DNA of 64,000 nt from Cryobacterium sp. PH29-G1 (GTDB taxonomy: Bacteria; Actinomycetota; Actinomycetes; Actinomycetales; Microbacteriaceae), in assembly GCF_030063365.1 (NCBI RefSeq), contig NZ_JASISY010000003.1:124001-188000 (forward strand), given 5' to 3'. Positions 25,064-34,540 of this stretch are shown here, piece by piece. Under the pieces are notes generated by a model that was given only the letters and a program-made list of their open reading frames with translations, was not told where the DNA came from and ran no database searches. Position 1 is the first letter of the stretch. Each line of letters starts with the position of its first letter. A program made the position numbers and the translations under genes.

Positions 25064-26736
25064 ACGCCAGGAATGAGCCGCTGTTGAGCGTGCGCGACCT
25101 GTCGGTGGTCTACGAGCCGCGCAGCGGCGAACCGGTTCCGGCCGTCGTCGGCGCCAACTTTGACCTGCAGCAGGGAGACTTCGTCGGACTGGTCGGCGAG
25201 AGCGGGTCGGGAAAATCGACGCTGGGCTTCGCGTTGACGGGGCTGTCCAAACCGCCCGCACGGATCAGCGCTGGCAGCATCCTCTTCAACGGCGTCGACA
25301 TCGCCAACCTCAGTCCGGCCGAATTGCGGGTGCAACGGCACGGCGGGTTTGCGATGGTGCTGCAGTCGGGAATGAACGCGCTCAACCCGGTGCGCAGCAT
25401 TCGCAACCACTTTTACGACATTTTTGCCGCGCACGGGCATGTGCCGCGCGCCGATCGGGAGGCCCGCGCGGCGGAACTGGTCGGCAAGGTGGAGCTGCCC
25501 TCGAGTGTGCTCGACCGGTTCTCGGGCGAGCTCTCCGGCGGAATGCGGCAGCGGGTATCGATCGCACTCGCCCTGTCGCTCGAACCCAAACTGATGATTT
25601 TCGACGAACCGACGACAGCCCTCGACGTGCTCGTGCAGCACGCAGTCATGAATACGATTCGTGAGCTGCAGGCGTCTGAGCGCTTTACCGCCGTGTTGAT
25701 CAGCCACGACCTGGGCATGGTGCTCGAGGTGACCGAACGGGTCATGGTCATGCACGAGGGAGTCGTCGTCGAAGACAATACAGCGGCGGCGATTCTGGCC
25801 GCGCCGCAGCATGCCTATACCCAGATGTTGCTCAGTCACTATGGCGACCCACGTGCTGAGGTCGTCGAAGTACCAGGCCTCGCTGTTCGCGGAGCGACGG
25901 GAGCGAAATCGACCGTCGCGGTGGCGAGCCGTGAGGGCCGAGCAGCGCGCGAGGCCATCGTGGTCACCGGGGTCAGCAAGACCTACCCGCCGCCGCGGCG
26001 CGGGGAGGACGCCGTGCGCGCCGTGAAAGATGTGTCTTTTCGGCTGGAACCGGGCGCGTCGATGGCGCTTGTGGGAGCCAGTGGCAGCGGCAAGAGCACG
26101 ATCGCCAAGATGATCACCGGCGTGGAACGGCCGACCAGCGGCACGATCAGCTTCGGCGATCTGCAGATCGACGCGATCAAACGACGCTCACTCAAGCGCC
26201 TGCACACCGAGGTGCAGATGGTGTTTCAAGACCCGTACGCGGCGCTCAACCCGCTGCACACTGTCGAGTACATTCTCACCCGACCCATTCTGAACTTCTC
26301 GAATCGGCGTGGGAAGGACGCCCGGCGGCGCATGCTCGAACTGCTCGACACCGTTGGGTTGACCCCGGTCGAGCAGTTCGCGGCCCGGCTTCCGCACCAG
26401 CTGTCCGGCGGGCAACGCCAGCGCGTGGTGATTGCGCGAGCGCTCGCGAGCGACCCGCAGGTCATCATCGCCGACGAGCCGGTTTCCATGCTTGACGTGT
26501 CGCTGCGGGCGGGAGTGCTCGCGCTACTGGACAGCCTGCGCGAAACCTGGGGCGTCAGCATGCTCTACATCACCCACGATTTGCTCAGTGCCCGACTCGT
26601 GACCGATCAGATCATGGTGCTGAATCAGGGGGCCGTCGTCGAGGAGGGGGAGACTGCATCCGTTTTGCAAAACCCGCAAGACGACTACACCGTGAGATTG
26701 CTCGAAGCGATTCCGCACCCGCAGGTTGGCCAATGA
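25060..26736 (+). CDS. Double ABC transporter ATPase (DppD-DppF fusion)
   Basis: 558 residues from ATG 25060, with AGAAGGAG upstream and an ATGA overlap with the permease. Two complete ATPase domains are joined: Walker A GESGSGKST (46-54) and GASGSGKST (near 350), signatures ELSGGMRQR and QLSGGQRQR, Walker B MIFDEPTTALD and IIADEPVSMLD. Together with the two permeases and the family-5 receptor this makes a complete oligosaccharide or peptide importer. The linker near 270-310 carries an Ala/Val/Arg-rich stretch. If the second permease is truly broken, this ATPase lacks its partner. Confidence 0.92.
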   Translation: MNARNEPLLSVRDLSVVYEPRSGEPVPAVVGANFDLQQGDFVGLVGESGSGKSTLGFALTGLSKPPARISAGSILFNGVDIANLSPAELRVQRHGGFAMVLQSGMNALNPVRSIRNHFYDIFAAHGHVPRADREARAAELVGKVELPSSVLDRFSGELSGGMRQRVSIALALSLEPKLMIFDEPTTALDVLVQHAVMNTIRELQASERFTAVLISHDLGMVLEVTERVMVMHEGVVVEDNTAAAILAAPQHAYTQMLLSHYGDPRAEVVEVPGLAVRGATGAKSTVAVASREGRAAREAIVVTGVSKTYPPPRRGEDAVRAVKDVSFRLEPGASMALVGASGSGKSTIAKMITGVERPTSGTISFGDLQIDAIKRRSLKRLHTEVQMVFQDPYAALNPLHTVEYILTRPILNFSNRRGKDARRRMLELLDTVGLTPVEQFAARLPHQLSGGQRQRVVIARALASDPQVIIADEPVSMLDVSLRAGVLALLDSLRETWGVSMLYITHDLLSARLVTDQIMVLNQGAVVEEGETASVLQNPQDDYTVRLLEAIPHPQVGQ

Positions 26737-26762
26737 TTTTTTTACCACTAGCTAGGAGCACC

Positions 26763-27935
26763 ATGCTGAATTTTCCGAACGGCTTTCTCTGGGGGGCAGC
26801 CACGGCCGCACACCAGGTTGAGGGCAACAACACGAACAACGACTGGTGGGTTAAGGAGCACGCTGCCGGAACCAGCATCGTGGAGCCGAGCGGCGACGCG
26901 ATGGACAGCTATCACCGCTATCGCGAAGACATGCGCTTGCTCGCCGATGCCGGTCTGAACTCCTACCGATTCAGTTTGGAATGGAGCCGCATCGAACCGG
27001 AGCCCGGATTCATCTCGCGGGCCGAGATCGACCATTACCGCCGCATGGTCGATACTGCCCGTGAGTTCGGTCTGAACCCCGTAGTCTCGCTCTTGCACTT
27101 CACCGTGCCGCAGTGGATGTTCGAGCGCGGCTTTTGGCGCAATCCTGACGCCCCCGACCTGTTCGCGCGCTTTACCGAGGCGGCGTTGCCGATCGTGGCC
27201 GACGTGGACTTTGTCTGCACCATCAATGAGCCCAATATCGCCGCGATGCTCGCTGGTGGCGAGACCGCCGCAAACCTCGTCGCTTTCGGGCTGCCGCGAC
27301 CCGATTTGCAGGTGGCGGATGCCCTGCTCGCCTCCCACAAGGCTTCGCGCGAGGTGCTCTCGTCGATTTCTGGACTGAAGAGCGGATGGACGGTCGCGAC
27401 CCAGGCATTCCACTCGACCGGGGAGCCCGGCGCCGACGAGAAACTTCGAGAGTACGCCTACCCGAGTGACGACTGGTACCTCGAGAACGCCCGCGGCGAC
27501 GACTTCATCGGTGTGCAGGCCTATACCCGCACGTTCATCGGCCCCGACGGGCCGATCCCGGTGCGCGATGACGTCGAGACGACGCTCACCGGCTGGGAGT
27601 ATTTTCCCCCCGCGCTCGAACTCGGCGTGCGCGCCGCGTGGGAGCTAACCGAGCATGTGCCGGTGTTCGTGACCGAGAACGGCATCGCGACCGCGGATGA
27701 TGCCCGCCGTATCGCCTACACGGATGCCGCGCTGCGCGGCCTGCACGCCGCAATCGAGGATGGTATCGAGGTGATCGGCTACGAGCACTGGAGTGCACTC
27801 GACAACTACGAGTGGGCGAGCGGGTATCGGCCGACCTTCGGTCTCATCGCGGTCGACCGTGAGACTTTCGTGCGCACGCCGAAACCGAGCCTGGCCTGGC
27901 TGGGCGGGGTCGCCAGGGCAAACGGGCTGAACTAG
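26763..27935 (+). CDS. GH1 beta-glucosidase
   Basis: Cytoplasmic glycoside hydrolase family 1 enzyme, 390 residues from ATG 26763 (CTAGGAG upstream), shorter than the usual 440-460. It lacks a signal peptide. The family start FPNGFLWGAATAAHQVEG is present. The acid/base glutamate is E156 in TINEP and the nucleophile is E305 in VTENG. EHWSALDNYEWASGY near 342 matches the conserved C-terminal substrate loop. It would cleave imported beta-linked gluco-oligosaccharides, such as sophorose-type products of the secreted hydrolase, to glucose. It is the last gene of the locus, 26 bases after the ATPase. Confidence 0.92.
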   Translation: MLNFPNGFLWGAATAAHQVEGNNTNNDWWVKEHAAGTSIVEPSGDAMDSYHRYREDMRLLADAGLNSYRFSLEWSRIEPEPGFISRAEIDHYRRMVDTAREFGLNPVVSLLHFTVPQWMFERGFWRNPDAPDLFARFTEAALPIVADVDFVCTINEPNIAAMLAGGETAANLVAFGLPRPDLQVADALLASHKASREVLSSISGLKSGWTVATQAFHSTGEPGADEKLREYAYPSDDWYLENARGDDFIGVQAYTRTFIGPDGPIPVRDDVETTLTGWEYFPPALELGVRAAWELTEHVPVFVTENGIATADDARRIAYTDAALRGLHAAIEDGIEVIGYEHWSALDNYEWASGYRPTFGLIAVDRETFVRTPKPSLAWLGGVARANGLN

Positions 27936-27978
27936 CCCGGTGCTCAGAAGGAACGACCCCGCTCGGTGTTGGCTGAAC

Positions 27979-29750
<1,772 letters not shown>

Positions 29751-29773
29751 CTTCTGACTCCTTCACCCTAGCG

Positions 29774-30628
29774 TCAGCGGGCGAGCGCGGCCAGCTCGGC
29801 CCGGCTCGAGGCACCGACCTTGCGCAACAGGTTGGCCACGTGAAACTTCACAGTGTTCTCGCTGATGGTCAGGGCCTCGGCGATCGCCTTGTTGCGCGCG
29901 CCCGAGGCGACGAGTTGGAGCACACCGCGTTCGCGCGGGCTGAGACCCCAGGCTGCGGCGCCGGTGACGGATGCCGTGGGCGCGTCGAGCGGGAGCGATA
30001 CCGCCATTTCGGATCCCCATCCGGCGGTCGACTCCACGCTGAGCGTGCCGCTGAGCGCCACGACGCGAGCGGCCAGTTGGCGCACGCTCGGCACTTCGGC
30101 ATCGAGGTCGCCCGGTCCGTCGTCCCGAATGCGAATGAGCAGGTTGCTGCCGTCGCAGTCCCACTGCACCCGCACCCGCGCCACACCGGCTTGTTCGACC
30201 AGGGCCAGTACAGCTCCGCGAACGATGGCACGGGCCTCGTGGGCGACTTCGCCGGGCAGGGCGCGACCGTTCACCGGTGGCTCCACGAACTGCACGTCGA
30301 CGTCGCCGAACCGCACGAGCGGGCGCAGGTCGTCGCGCAGCCGTTCGAAGGCGCGGGCCACCGGTTCCTCGGTGAGGCTGCGGTCGAGGTCGCTCACCGC
30401 GCGCAGGGCGACCATCGCCGCCGCGGCCAGATCGGTGGCCTGTTGACGCGCTATGGGGTCACTCGTGCTGCGCGAGCGCAGCACGGCGAGCAGCGATTCC
30501 AGCGTGGTCGCGTGCGCGTCGGTGAGGTCGGCAATGAGCATGGAGCGTTCGGCCGCTGCCGAACGCGCTGTCTGTGCGGTCTGTGCCGTCTGCAGCGTCT
30601 GCACGGGAGAAATAGCGGGGAGCGTCAT
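29774..30628 (-). CDS. Degenerate histidine kinase-like ATPase fused to a LuxR helix-turn-helix
   Basis: 284 residues. After a repetitive QTAQTAQTA leader, residues about 28-110 resemble the HisKA_3 dimerisation domain of NarL-type kinases, but the phosphoacceptor histidine position reads LTD instead of LHD. Residues about 115-215 resemble a HATPase_c domain: the G1-like box RIRDDGPG and a G2-like GWGSEMAVSLP remain, while the N box asparagine is not evident. The C-terminal 65 residues are a LuxR/GerE helix-turn-helix (LSPRERGVLQLVASGARNKA, then ISENTVKFHVANLLRKVG). It is divergent from hxlB, with two direct repeats in the shared promoter, so it probably regulates the RuMP genes. Whether it binds ATP or a ligand is unknown. 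Confidence 0.78.
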   Translation of the reverse strand: MTLPAISPVQTLQTAQTAQTARSAAAERSMLIADLTDAHATTLESLLAVLRSRSTSDPIARQQATDLAAAAMVALRAVSDLDRSLTEEPVARAFERLRDDLRPLVRFGDVDVQFVEPPVNGRALPGEVAHEARAIVRGAVLALVEQAGVARVRVQWDCDGSNLLIRIRDDGPGDLDAEVPSVRQLAARVVALSGTLSVESTAGWGSEMAVSLPLDAPTASVTGAAAWGLSPRERGVLQLVASGARNKAIAEALTISENTVKFHVANLLRKVGASSRAELAALAR

Positions 30629-30663
30629 TTCCCGAGCCTATCCGAACCGCTCCGTAAGTCGTA

Positions 30664-30700
30664 GAAAACCATTCGTTTGAGTAGGAAAACCGTTCCTTTG
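30664..30700. promoter_or_regulatory. Two direct repeats in the LuxR-hxlB intergenic region
   Basis: GAAAACCATTCGTTTG (30664-30679) and GAAAACCGTTCCTTTG (30685-30700) differ at two positions and repeat every 21 bases, two helix turns. They sit between the divergent LuxR-type gene and hxlB, the expected place for the regulator's binding sites. Confidence 0.65.
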
Positions 30701-30740
30701 GCGGGCCGCATCCCTGCTCGAAGGAGTGGACCATTGACCT

Positions 30741-31325
30741 ATGACCGATACCGCAACCATTCCGGGCACAACGGATGCCCTCGACCTTATTCTCTCGGAG
30801 AACAGCCGCGTCGCCGACGCGCTGGGGGCGGCATCCGCTTCATCGCTTGATGATGCGGCCGGACTGCTCGCGGCGGCTCCGCGCATTTTTGTGCTCGGAG
30901 CCGGCCGCTCGGGACTGGCGCTGAAGATGACCGCGATGCGACTGATGCACCTCGGCCGTACGGTGCACGTGGTCGGCGAGGTGACCACCCCGGCGATCGC
31001 GTCGAATGACGTGCTGCTGGTGGCGAGCGGATCCGGAACGACGGGCGCCATCGTGCGCGCCGCCGAGACGGCTCACGGCGTGGGGGCGAGTATCGTCGCG
31101 CTCACGACGGCGCCCGATTCGCCACTGGGCCGGGTCGCTGCGGTGACCGTGGTCATTCCCGCGGCCGCCAAGCAGGACCACGCCGGGCAGATGTCGGCGC
31201 AATACTCGGGCGGCTTGTTCGAGCAGGCCGTGCTCCTCGTGGGCGATGCCCTGTTTCACACCCTCTGGCACCGGAGCGGGGCCACGGCCGCCGAGCTCTG
31301 GCCCCGCCACGCCAACCTCGAATAA
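30741..31325 (+). CDS. hxlB: 6-phospho-3-hexuloisomerase
   Basis: Isomerises 3-hexulose 6-phosphate to fructose 6-phosphate, the second step of formaldehyde fixation in the RuMP pathway. 194 residues of a SIS-domain protein: FVLGAGRSGLALKMTAMRLMHLG near 45 and the sugar-phosphate loop ASGSGTTGAIVRAAE near 95, with QDHAGQMSAQYSGGLFEQ near 145 typical of PHI. AAGGAG lies unusually far (about 15 bases) from ATG 30741, and no nearer in-frame start exists. hxlA follows after 107 repeat-rich bases. In a heterotroph this pair usually detoxifies formaldehyde. Confidence 0.93.
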   Translation: MTDTATIPGTTDALDLILSENSRVADALGAASASSLDDAAGLLAAAPRIFVLGAGRSGLALKMTAMRLMHLGRTVHVVGEVTTPAIASNDVLLVASGSGTTGAIVRAAETAHGVGASIVALTTAPDSPLGRVAAVTVVIPAAAKQDHAGQMSAQYSGGLFEQAVLLVGDALFHTLWHRSGATAAELWPRHANLE

Positions 31326-31330
31326 TACCC

Positions 31331-31397
31331 ACCGGGCCCGGGCCCGGAAACCAGGCCCAGGTTAGATCATGGGCCCACTTTCCGGGCCCGGGCCCGG
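31331..31397 (+). repeat. GGGCCC-rich repeat between hxlB and hxlA
   Basis: CCGGGCCCGGGCCCGG (31332-31347) and, after TAGATCATGGGCCC (31363-31376), the unit GGGCCCACTTTCCGGGCC continuing to 31397. The same TAGATCATGGGCCC word and nearly the same 27-bp unit reappear behind hxlA (32129-32193). The two CCGGGCCC blocks can pair as a stem around 31363. Confidence 0.75.
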
Positions 31398-31432
31398 GCA
31401 ATGAAAACCACCCCAACAGAAAGTAGAACCTT

Positions 31433-32056
31433 TTGAAGCTTCAGGTTGCAATGGACGTATTGACCACCGACGCCGCGCTCGCACTCGCCGCCCAGGTTGC
31501 CCCGCACGTGGACATCATCGAGCTCGGCACCCCGCTGATCAAGGCCGAGGGGCTGCGTGCCGTCACCGCGATCAAGGCCGCGCACCCCGACAAGATCGTT
31601 TTCGCCGACCTCAAAACGATGGATGCCGGCGAGCTCGAAGCCGACATCGCCTTCGCCGCGGGAGCCGACCTCGTGACCGTGCTTGGCACGGCCGGCGACA
31701 GCACCATCATCGGTGCCGTTGCCGCTGCGACCAAGCACGGCAAGGGCATCGTCGTCGACCTCATCGGCGTTGCCGATAAGGTTGCCCGGGCCCGCGAGGC
31801 CATCGCGCTCGGCGCGCAGTTCGTGGAGATGCACGCCGGACTCGACGAGCAGGCTGAGCCCGGCTTCTCGCTCGCCAAGCTGCTGAGCCAGGGCGAAAGC
31901 GCCAAGGTTCCGTTCTCGCTCGCCGGTGGCGTGAACCTCGCGACCATTAAATCGGTACAGCGTGCCGGAGCCTCCGTCGCCGTTGCCGGTGGCGCGATCT
32001 ACGGCGCTGACGACCCGGCCGCCGCCGCTGCCGCCCTGCGTGCCGCCATTATCTAG
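31433..32056 (+). CDS. hxlA: 3-hexulose-6-phosphate synthase
   Basis: Condenses formaldehyde with ribulose 5-phosphate, the key capturing step of the RuMP pathway. 207 residues of the OMP-decarboxylase superfamily; the metal-binding DLKTMD motif lies near residue 62, with IELGTPLIKAEG near 28 and the phosphate-binding SLAGGVN and VAGGAIYG loops near 163 and 185. The start is TTG 31433, giving the family-typical MKLQVA N-terminus; the ATG at 31451 would remove it. Repeats on both sides isolate the gene from hxlB and from the following oxidoreductase. Confidence 0.94.
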   Translation: MKLQVAMDVLTTDAALALAAQVAPHVDIIELGTPLIKAEGLRAVTAIKAAHPDKIVFADLKTMDAGELEADIAFAAGADLVTVLGTAGDSTIIGAVAAATKHGKGIVVDLIGVADKVARAREAIALGAQFVEMHAGLDEQAEPGFSLAKLLSQGESAKVPFSLAGGVNLATIKSVQRAGASVAVAGGAIYGADDPAAAAAALRAAII

Positions 32057-32122
32057 CTTCCTTCCGCGGGTGCGGGCACCCGCGGGGTCCCGCAGCGGAT
32101 GCTCGCCCACCTCCGGCAGGGA

Positions 32123-32167
32123 CACGCTAGATCATGGGCCCGGCAACCGGGCCCATGATCTAGCGTG
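32123..32167. terminator. Perfect 21-bp-arm palindrome after hxlA
   Basis: Arms 32123-32143 and 32147-32167 are exact inverted copies (outer word CACGCTAGATC) around the loop CAA. It begins 67 bases after the hxlA stop and probably ends its transcript, although no T run follows. The inner word TAGATCATGGGCCC also occurs before hxlA. Confidence 0.7.
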
Positions 32168-32193
32168 GGCCCACTTGCCGGGCCCGGGCCCGG
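32167..32193 (+). repeat. 27-bp direct repeat, second copy (partner of 31371-31397)
   Basis: GGGCCCACTTGCCGGGCC continuing to 32193 matches 31371-31397 except for one base. The two copies flank hxlA in the same orientation. Confidence 0.75.
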
Positions 32194-32195
32194 TT

Positions 32196-32291
32196 GGACG
32201 TGTACGTGTGCGGACGTGTACGTGTGCGGATGTGTACGTGTGCGGATGTGTACGTGTGCGGACGTGTACGTGTGCGGACGTGCGGACGTGC
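32196..32291 (+). repeat. 16-bp minisatellite
   Basis: Five head-to-tail copies of GGAYGTGTACGTGTGC (32196-32275; the Y is C in units 1, 2 and 5 and T in units 3 and 4) followed by two shortened 8-bp copies GGACGTGC. The gene-free stretch 32057-32393 therefore holds, in order, the palindrome, the 27-bp repeat, this array and about 100 bases leading to the next gene. Length variation between strains is likely. Confidence 0.88.
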
Positions 32292-32393
32292 GGATGCGCG
32301 GGTGCGGGGATGTGCGGGCGGGGCGCAGGTCGCCGGTAGGCTGGTGGCGCCCGAGACAGTTGGCGGCATTGTCGCCGCGAGAGGACGCCCGTC

Positions 32394-33830
32394 GTGAACA
32401 TGACCACTACCATTTTCGACCGAGCTCGACCGGCGGCATCCGTTGTCGCTGAAGCACTGACCGGCACCCGGCAGGGCTCGTTTTGGCTCGAAGATCTCGA
32501 GCCGCGCGCACAGTATCCTCGGCTTTCCGGTGATCTGAACTGCGACCTCGCGATAGTCGGTGGCGGTTATCTCGGCCTGTGGAGCGCGGTGCTGGCTAAG
32601 CAGCAGAATCCAGCCGCCCGGGTGATACTGCTGGAGGCGCGCACGGTCGGATGGGCGGCATCCGGTCGCAATGGCGGCTTCTGCGAGGCAAGCCTCACGC
32701 ACGGCGAAGAAAACGGGCGGAGTCGCTGGCCGCAGGAGTTCGATCGATTGACCGAACTCGGCCACGAAAACCTCGACGAGATTGAGAGGGCTGTGGCCCG
32801 CCTCGGTCTCGACTGCGATTTCGAACGCACCGGTTCCATCGACCTGGCCATTGAAGACCACCAGATTGAGTGGCTGCGCGAGGAAACGACCGACCAAAAC
32901 ACTGTGTTCCTCGACACGGCGGCCGTGCAGGCCGAGGTGTCGTCGCCGACCTATCTGGCGGGGGTCTGGCACCGGCGCAGCAACGCTCTCGTGCATCCGG
33001 GCAAGTTGGCCGCCGAGCTGGCTCGCGTGGCTACCGAGCTTGGCGTTGAAATCTTCGAGCACTCCCTCGTGCAGAACCTGGACACCGCCGGTCGCACGCC
33101 CGGCCAGGGCACCCGGGTGGTCACCGCGGGCGGCACCGTGACGGCCGAGAAGACGGCGCTCGCCACGAACGTCTTTCCCTCGCTGCTCAAGCGCAACAAG
33201 CTGGCCACCGTGCCGGTCTACGACTACGTGATCATGACCGAGCCGCTCGATGCCGCGCAGCTTGCCGCGATCGGCTGGCAGAACCGGCAGGGCCTGGCCG
33301 ACCTGGCCAACCAATTTCACTACTACCGGCTGAGTGCCGACAACCGCATTCTGTTCGGTGGCTACGACGCTATTTACCACTACGGCCGGAAGGTGCGCAG
33401 CGGCTACGAGAACCGACCGGAAACCTTCGAGAAGCTGGCGAATCACTTCTTCACGACGTTTCCGCAGCTCGCCGGGGTGCGCTTCAGTCACAAGTGGGCC
33501 GGCGCGATCGACACGTCCACGCAGTTCTGCGCGTTTTTCGGCCAGGCCCGCGGCGGGCGCATCAGCTACGCCGCAGGATTCACCGGCCTCGGCGTGGGTG
33601 CCACTCACTTCGCGGCCCAGGTCATGCTCGACCAGCTGGCCGGCCGCACCACGGAGCGCACGGAACTGGCCATGGTGCGGGGCCGTCCGCTGCCGTTCCC
33701 GCCGGAGCCCGCGGCATCCGCCGGCATTCAGGCGACCCGGTGGGCGCTCAACCGTGCCGACCACGACCGCGGAAAGCGCAACGCCCTGCTCAAGACCCTC
33801 GACGCCCTCGGCCTGGGCTTCGACTCCTAG
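32394..33830 (+). CDS. FAD-dependent oxidoreductase (DAO / gamma-glutamylputrescine oxidase-like)
   Basis: 478 residues from GTG 32394 (AGAGGA about 8 bases upstream; ATG 32400 is the alternative). The ADP-binding motif IVGGGYLGLWSAVLA lies near residue 53, followed by GRNGGFCEAS near 91, a pattern shared with PuuB-type amine oxidases, and a C-terminal FAD contact GFTGLGVGATHFAAQ near 400. It probably oxidises a secondary amine or amino acid derivative. Placement behind hxlBA hints at a substrate releasing formaldehyde on oxidation (an N-methyl compound), but the strong palindrome in between argues for separate transcription. Its stop TAG lies in a CTAG shared with the repeat of the converging phosphatase gene. 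Confidence 0.82.
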   Translation: MNMTTTIFDRARPAASVVAEALTGTRQGSFWLEDLEPRAQYPRLSGDLNCDLAIVGGGYLGLWSAVLAKQQNPAARVILLEARTVGWAASGRNGGFCEASLTHGEENGRSRWPQEFDRLTELGHENLDEIERAVARLGLDCDFERTGSIDLAIEDHQIEWLREETTDQNTVFLDTAAVQAEVSSPTYLAGVWHRRSNALVHPGKLAAELARVATELGVEIFEHSLVQNLDTAGRTPGQGTRVVTAGGTVTAEKTALATNVFPSLLKRNKLATVPVYDYVIMTEPLDAAQLAAIGWQNRQGLADLANQFHYYRLSADNRILFGGYDAIYHYGRKVRSGYENRPETFEKLANHFFTTFPQLAGVRFSHKWAGAIDTSTQFCAFFGQARGGRISYAAGFTGLGVGATHFAAQVMLDQLAGRTTERTELAMVRGRPLPFPPEPAASAGIQATRWALNRADHDRGKRNALLKTLDALGLGFDS

Positions 33831-33890
33831 CCGAGCAGCAGCTTGCCGAGCAGCAGCTTGCCGAGCAGCAGCTAGCCGAGCAGCAGCTTG
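33831..33890. repeat. 15-bp tandem repeat at two converging gene ends
   Basis: Four copies of CCGAGCAGCAGCTTG (third copy ends CTAG) follow the oxidoreductase stop. On the minus strand each copy encodes KLLLG, the phosphatase C-terminus; the CTAG variant supplies its stop. Without that change the frame would run 15 codons further to the CTAG at 33827. Confidence 0.85.
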
Positions 33891-34540
33891 CCGAGCTGGT
33901 CGGTCGAGTGCACCACGGCCGTCGCCGACGCGGCTTCGGCGGGGGAACCATAGCCCCACTCGACCAGAACCGCCGGAATTCCGTTGGCCTCGGCGCCAAT
34001 GGCGTCGTAGCTGCGATCGCCGACCAGGACCGCGCCACTCGTGTCGACGCCGGTCGCGGCGAGACGGGCCAACGCTTCGGCGACGATGTCTGATTTGTTG
34101 CTGCGGCTGTCATCAGCGGATGCGCCGACCATGGCCGTGAAGTATTTTGCGAGGTCGAAGTGCGTGAGAATGGCGATCGCACTCAGCTCGGGCTTGCTGG
34201 TGGCGAGGGCGAGGGGAATTCCGGCCGCGTGGATGCGTTCGAGCAGCCCCGCGATTCCGGGAAAGACAGCAGTATCCAGCGCTGCGGCACCGTGGTAATC
34301 GGCGCGGTAGATGGCGATGGCCTCTGCGGCGTCGTCCGGGGTCATGCCCGCATATTCCTGAAAGGCAGCGAGCATCGGCGGTCCGACATAGGCGAGCAAT
34401 TCGGCGGCCGACGGAATCGGGCGGCCGAGCTGCGCGAACGTGCGGGCCAACGAGCTGGTGATCGCCGGGGCGGAATCGGTGATGGTTCCGTCGAGGTCGA
34501 AGAGAATGGCGCTCCAGGTGCGCGTCAAAGTTGCGTTCAT
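33872..34540 (-). CDS. HAD-superfamily hydrolase (phosphoglycolate phosphatase-like)
   Basis: 222 residues from ATG 34540; upstream codons in the same frame are Arg/Pro/Ser rich and unlikely to be translated. HAD motif I FDLDGTITDSAPA (about 13-25), motif II LATSKP near 110, the conserved lysine SNKSDIVAEAL near 143, and motif IV LVGDRSYDAIGAEANG near 166. The cap-1 helical insert follows motif I, as in Gph/PGMB phosphatases. Substrate unknown. The C-terminus ends in KLLLG repeats produced by a 15-bp tandem duplication. Confidence 0.88.
   Translation of the reverse strand: MNATLTRTWSAILFDLDGTITDSAPAITSSLARTFAQLGRPIPSAAELLAYVGPPMLAAFQEYAGMTPDDAAEAIAIYRADYHGAAALDTAVFPGIAGLLERIHAAGIPLALATSKPELSAIAILTHFDLAKYFTAMVGASADDSRSNKSDIVAEALARLAATGVDTSGAVLVGDRSYDAIGAEANGIPAVLVEWGYGSPAEAASATAVVHSTDQLGKLLLG

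Noticed and set aside
32196-32291. Tandem array considered as a CRISPR
   Set aside because: Units are 16 bp, directly adjacent with no unique spacers, and no cas genes are present.
32160-33959. 599-codon open frame on the minus strand opposite the FAD oxidoreductase
   Set aside because: It is antisense to a clearly conserved gene, its composition (His/Arg/Gly/Ala) is that of a GC-rich shadow frame, and its tail is just the translated minisatellite.
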